64,000 nucleotides of DNA from Adiantum capillus-veneris (Eukaryota > Streptophyta > Polypodiopsida > Polypodiales > Pteridaceae): positions 2,892,501 through 2,956,500 of the forward strand of contig CM043942.1 in assembly GCA_014529385.2 (NCBI GenBank). Direction: 5' to 3'. Within the stretch, counting starts at the first letter, position 1. Every line of letters starts with the position of its first letter. A program made the translations under genes and the position numbers. Below, piece after piece: positions 63,865 through 64,000 of this stretch. A model generated the notes under the pieces. It made no database searches and was not told where the DNA came from. It saw nothing but the letters and a program-made list of their open reading frames with translations.

Positions 63865-64000
63865 TGTTAAGTATGGAGCTTGATTTACCCTTGTAATTTT
63901 CTGTGGTAAAAGCGCACATTTGTAAGGCCCACATTATGAGGAGAAGCCATCGTGTGTGAAGGAAAATCACTCGCCGGAAACCAAAATTTTCACGGTCAAA
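63865..64000 (+). mobile_element. Copia-3 family LTR, start of another copy (cut by window end)
   Basis: TGTTAAGTATGGAGCTTG and the following 136 bases match 46015-46150 and 50823-50960, closer to the 3' LTR in shared variants such as AAAGCGCACATTT. It is inserted into the C2 LTR; the left flank is GTCTT. Whether it is a solo LTR or a full element is not visible. Confidence 0.9.

Overview
The window is nuclear DNA of a land plant with a large, repeat-rich genome. Almost all of it is LTR retrotransposons nested in one another, and I see no intact host gene. The evidence for a plant is Ty1/copia elements of the TNT1 type primed by initiator tRNA-Met (TGGTATCAGAGC after the LTR), a Ty3-type primer site resembling the complement of tRNA-Asp, long microsatellites and foldback MITEs. 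The species group (gymnosperm, fern, lycophyte or angiosperm) cannot be fixed from the sequence.

Layout, left to right. 1-3868 is the 3' part of element A, with an extra 3' reading frame (aORF), a polypurine tract (PPT) and its 3' LTR. A sits in element B (3869-9045, LTR 8135-9045), and B sits in a gag fragment of Ty3 family C (9046-9659). A copia 5' half (copia-1, 9660 to about 12020) follows, then a 44-bp minisatellite split by a foldback MITE, a Ty3 3' end with a partial LTR, and a family C LTR (13389-14627). Next are a 1.3-kb TIR transposon (14636-15959) and an unknown coding remnant (15965-17301, 22354-22918 and 36352-37136) split by two insertions: copia-2 (17302-22348, minus, perfect 5-bp target duplication TTCCT) and A-prime (22919-36346, minus, near-perfect duplication ACAAT/ACAAC).

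37137-43588 is the 3' part of a family C element (C1), interrupted by the non-autonomous copia-4 (37760-40831, duplication CCTCA). 44359-45555 is an LTR with a PPT before it and a primer site after it. Copia-3 (46015-51637) is the best preserved copia. 51638-63864 is the most complete family C element (C2: gag, protease, RT, RNase H, integrase), interrupted by a GC-richer 2-kb segment (about 57294-59345). A third copy of the copia-3 LTR starts at 63865 and runs off the window.

Three features of the Ty3 elements are the least expected. (1) At four loci a second retropepsin-like domain lies downstream of where integrase ends, followed by a tail with repeated Trp-(Ile/Val)-x-Lys motifs. (2) A and A-prime carry a 3' reading frame of about 1,150 codons in the env position: an N-terminal globular part, a Pro/Glu-rich linker, a long coiled coil and a C-terminal domain. 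(3) A-prime carries 24-bp palindromes at 284-285-bp intervals upstream of that frame, more copies in its 5' leader, and a half-site in its LTR. Every coding region is broken by stops or frameshifts, so this is a fossil array; the sharpest LTRs and target duplications belong to the copia insertions.
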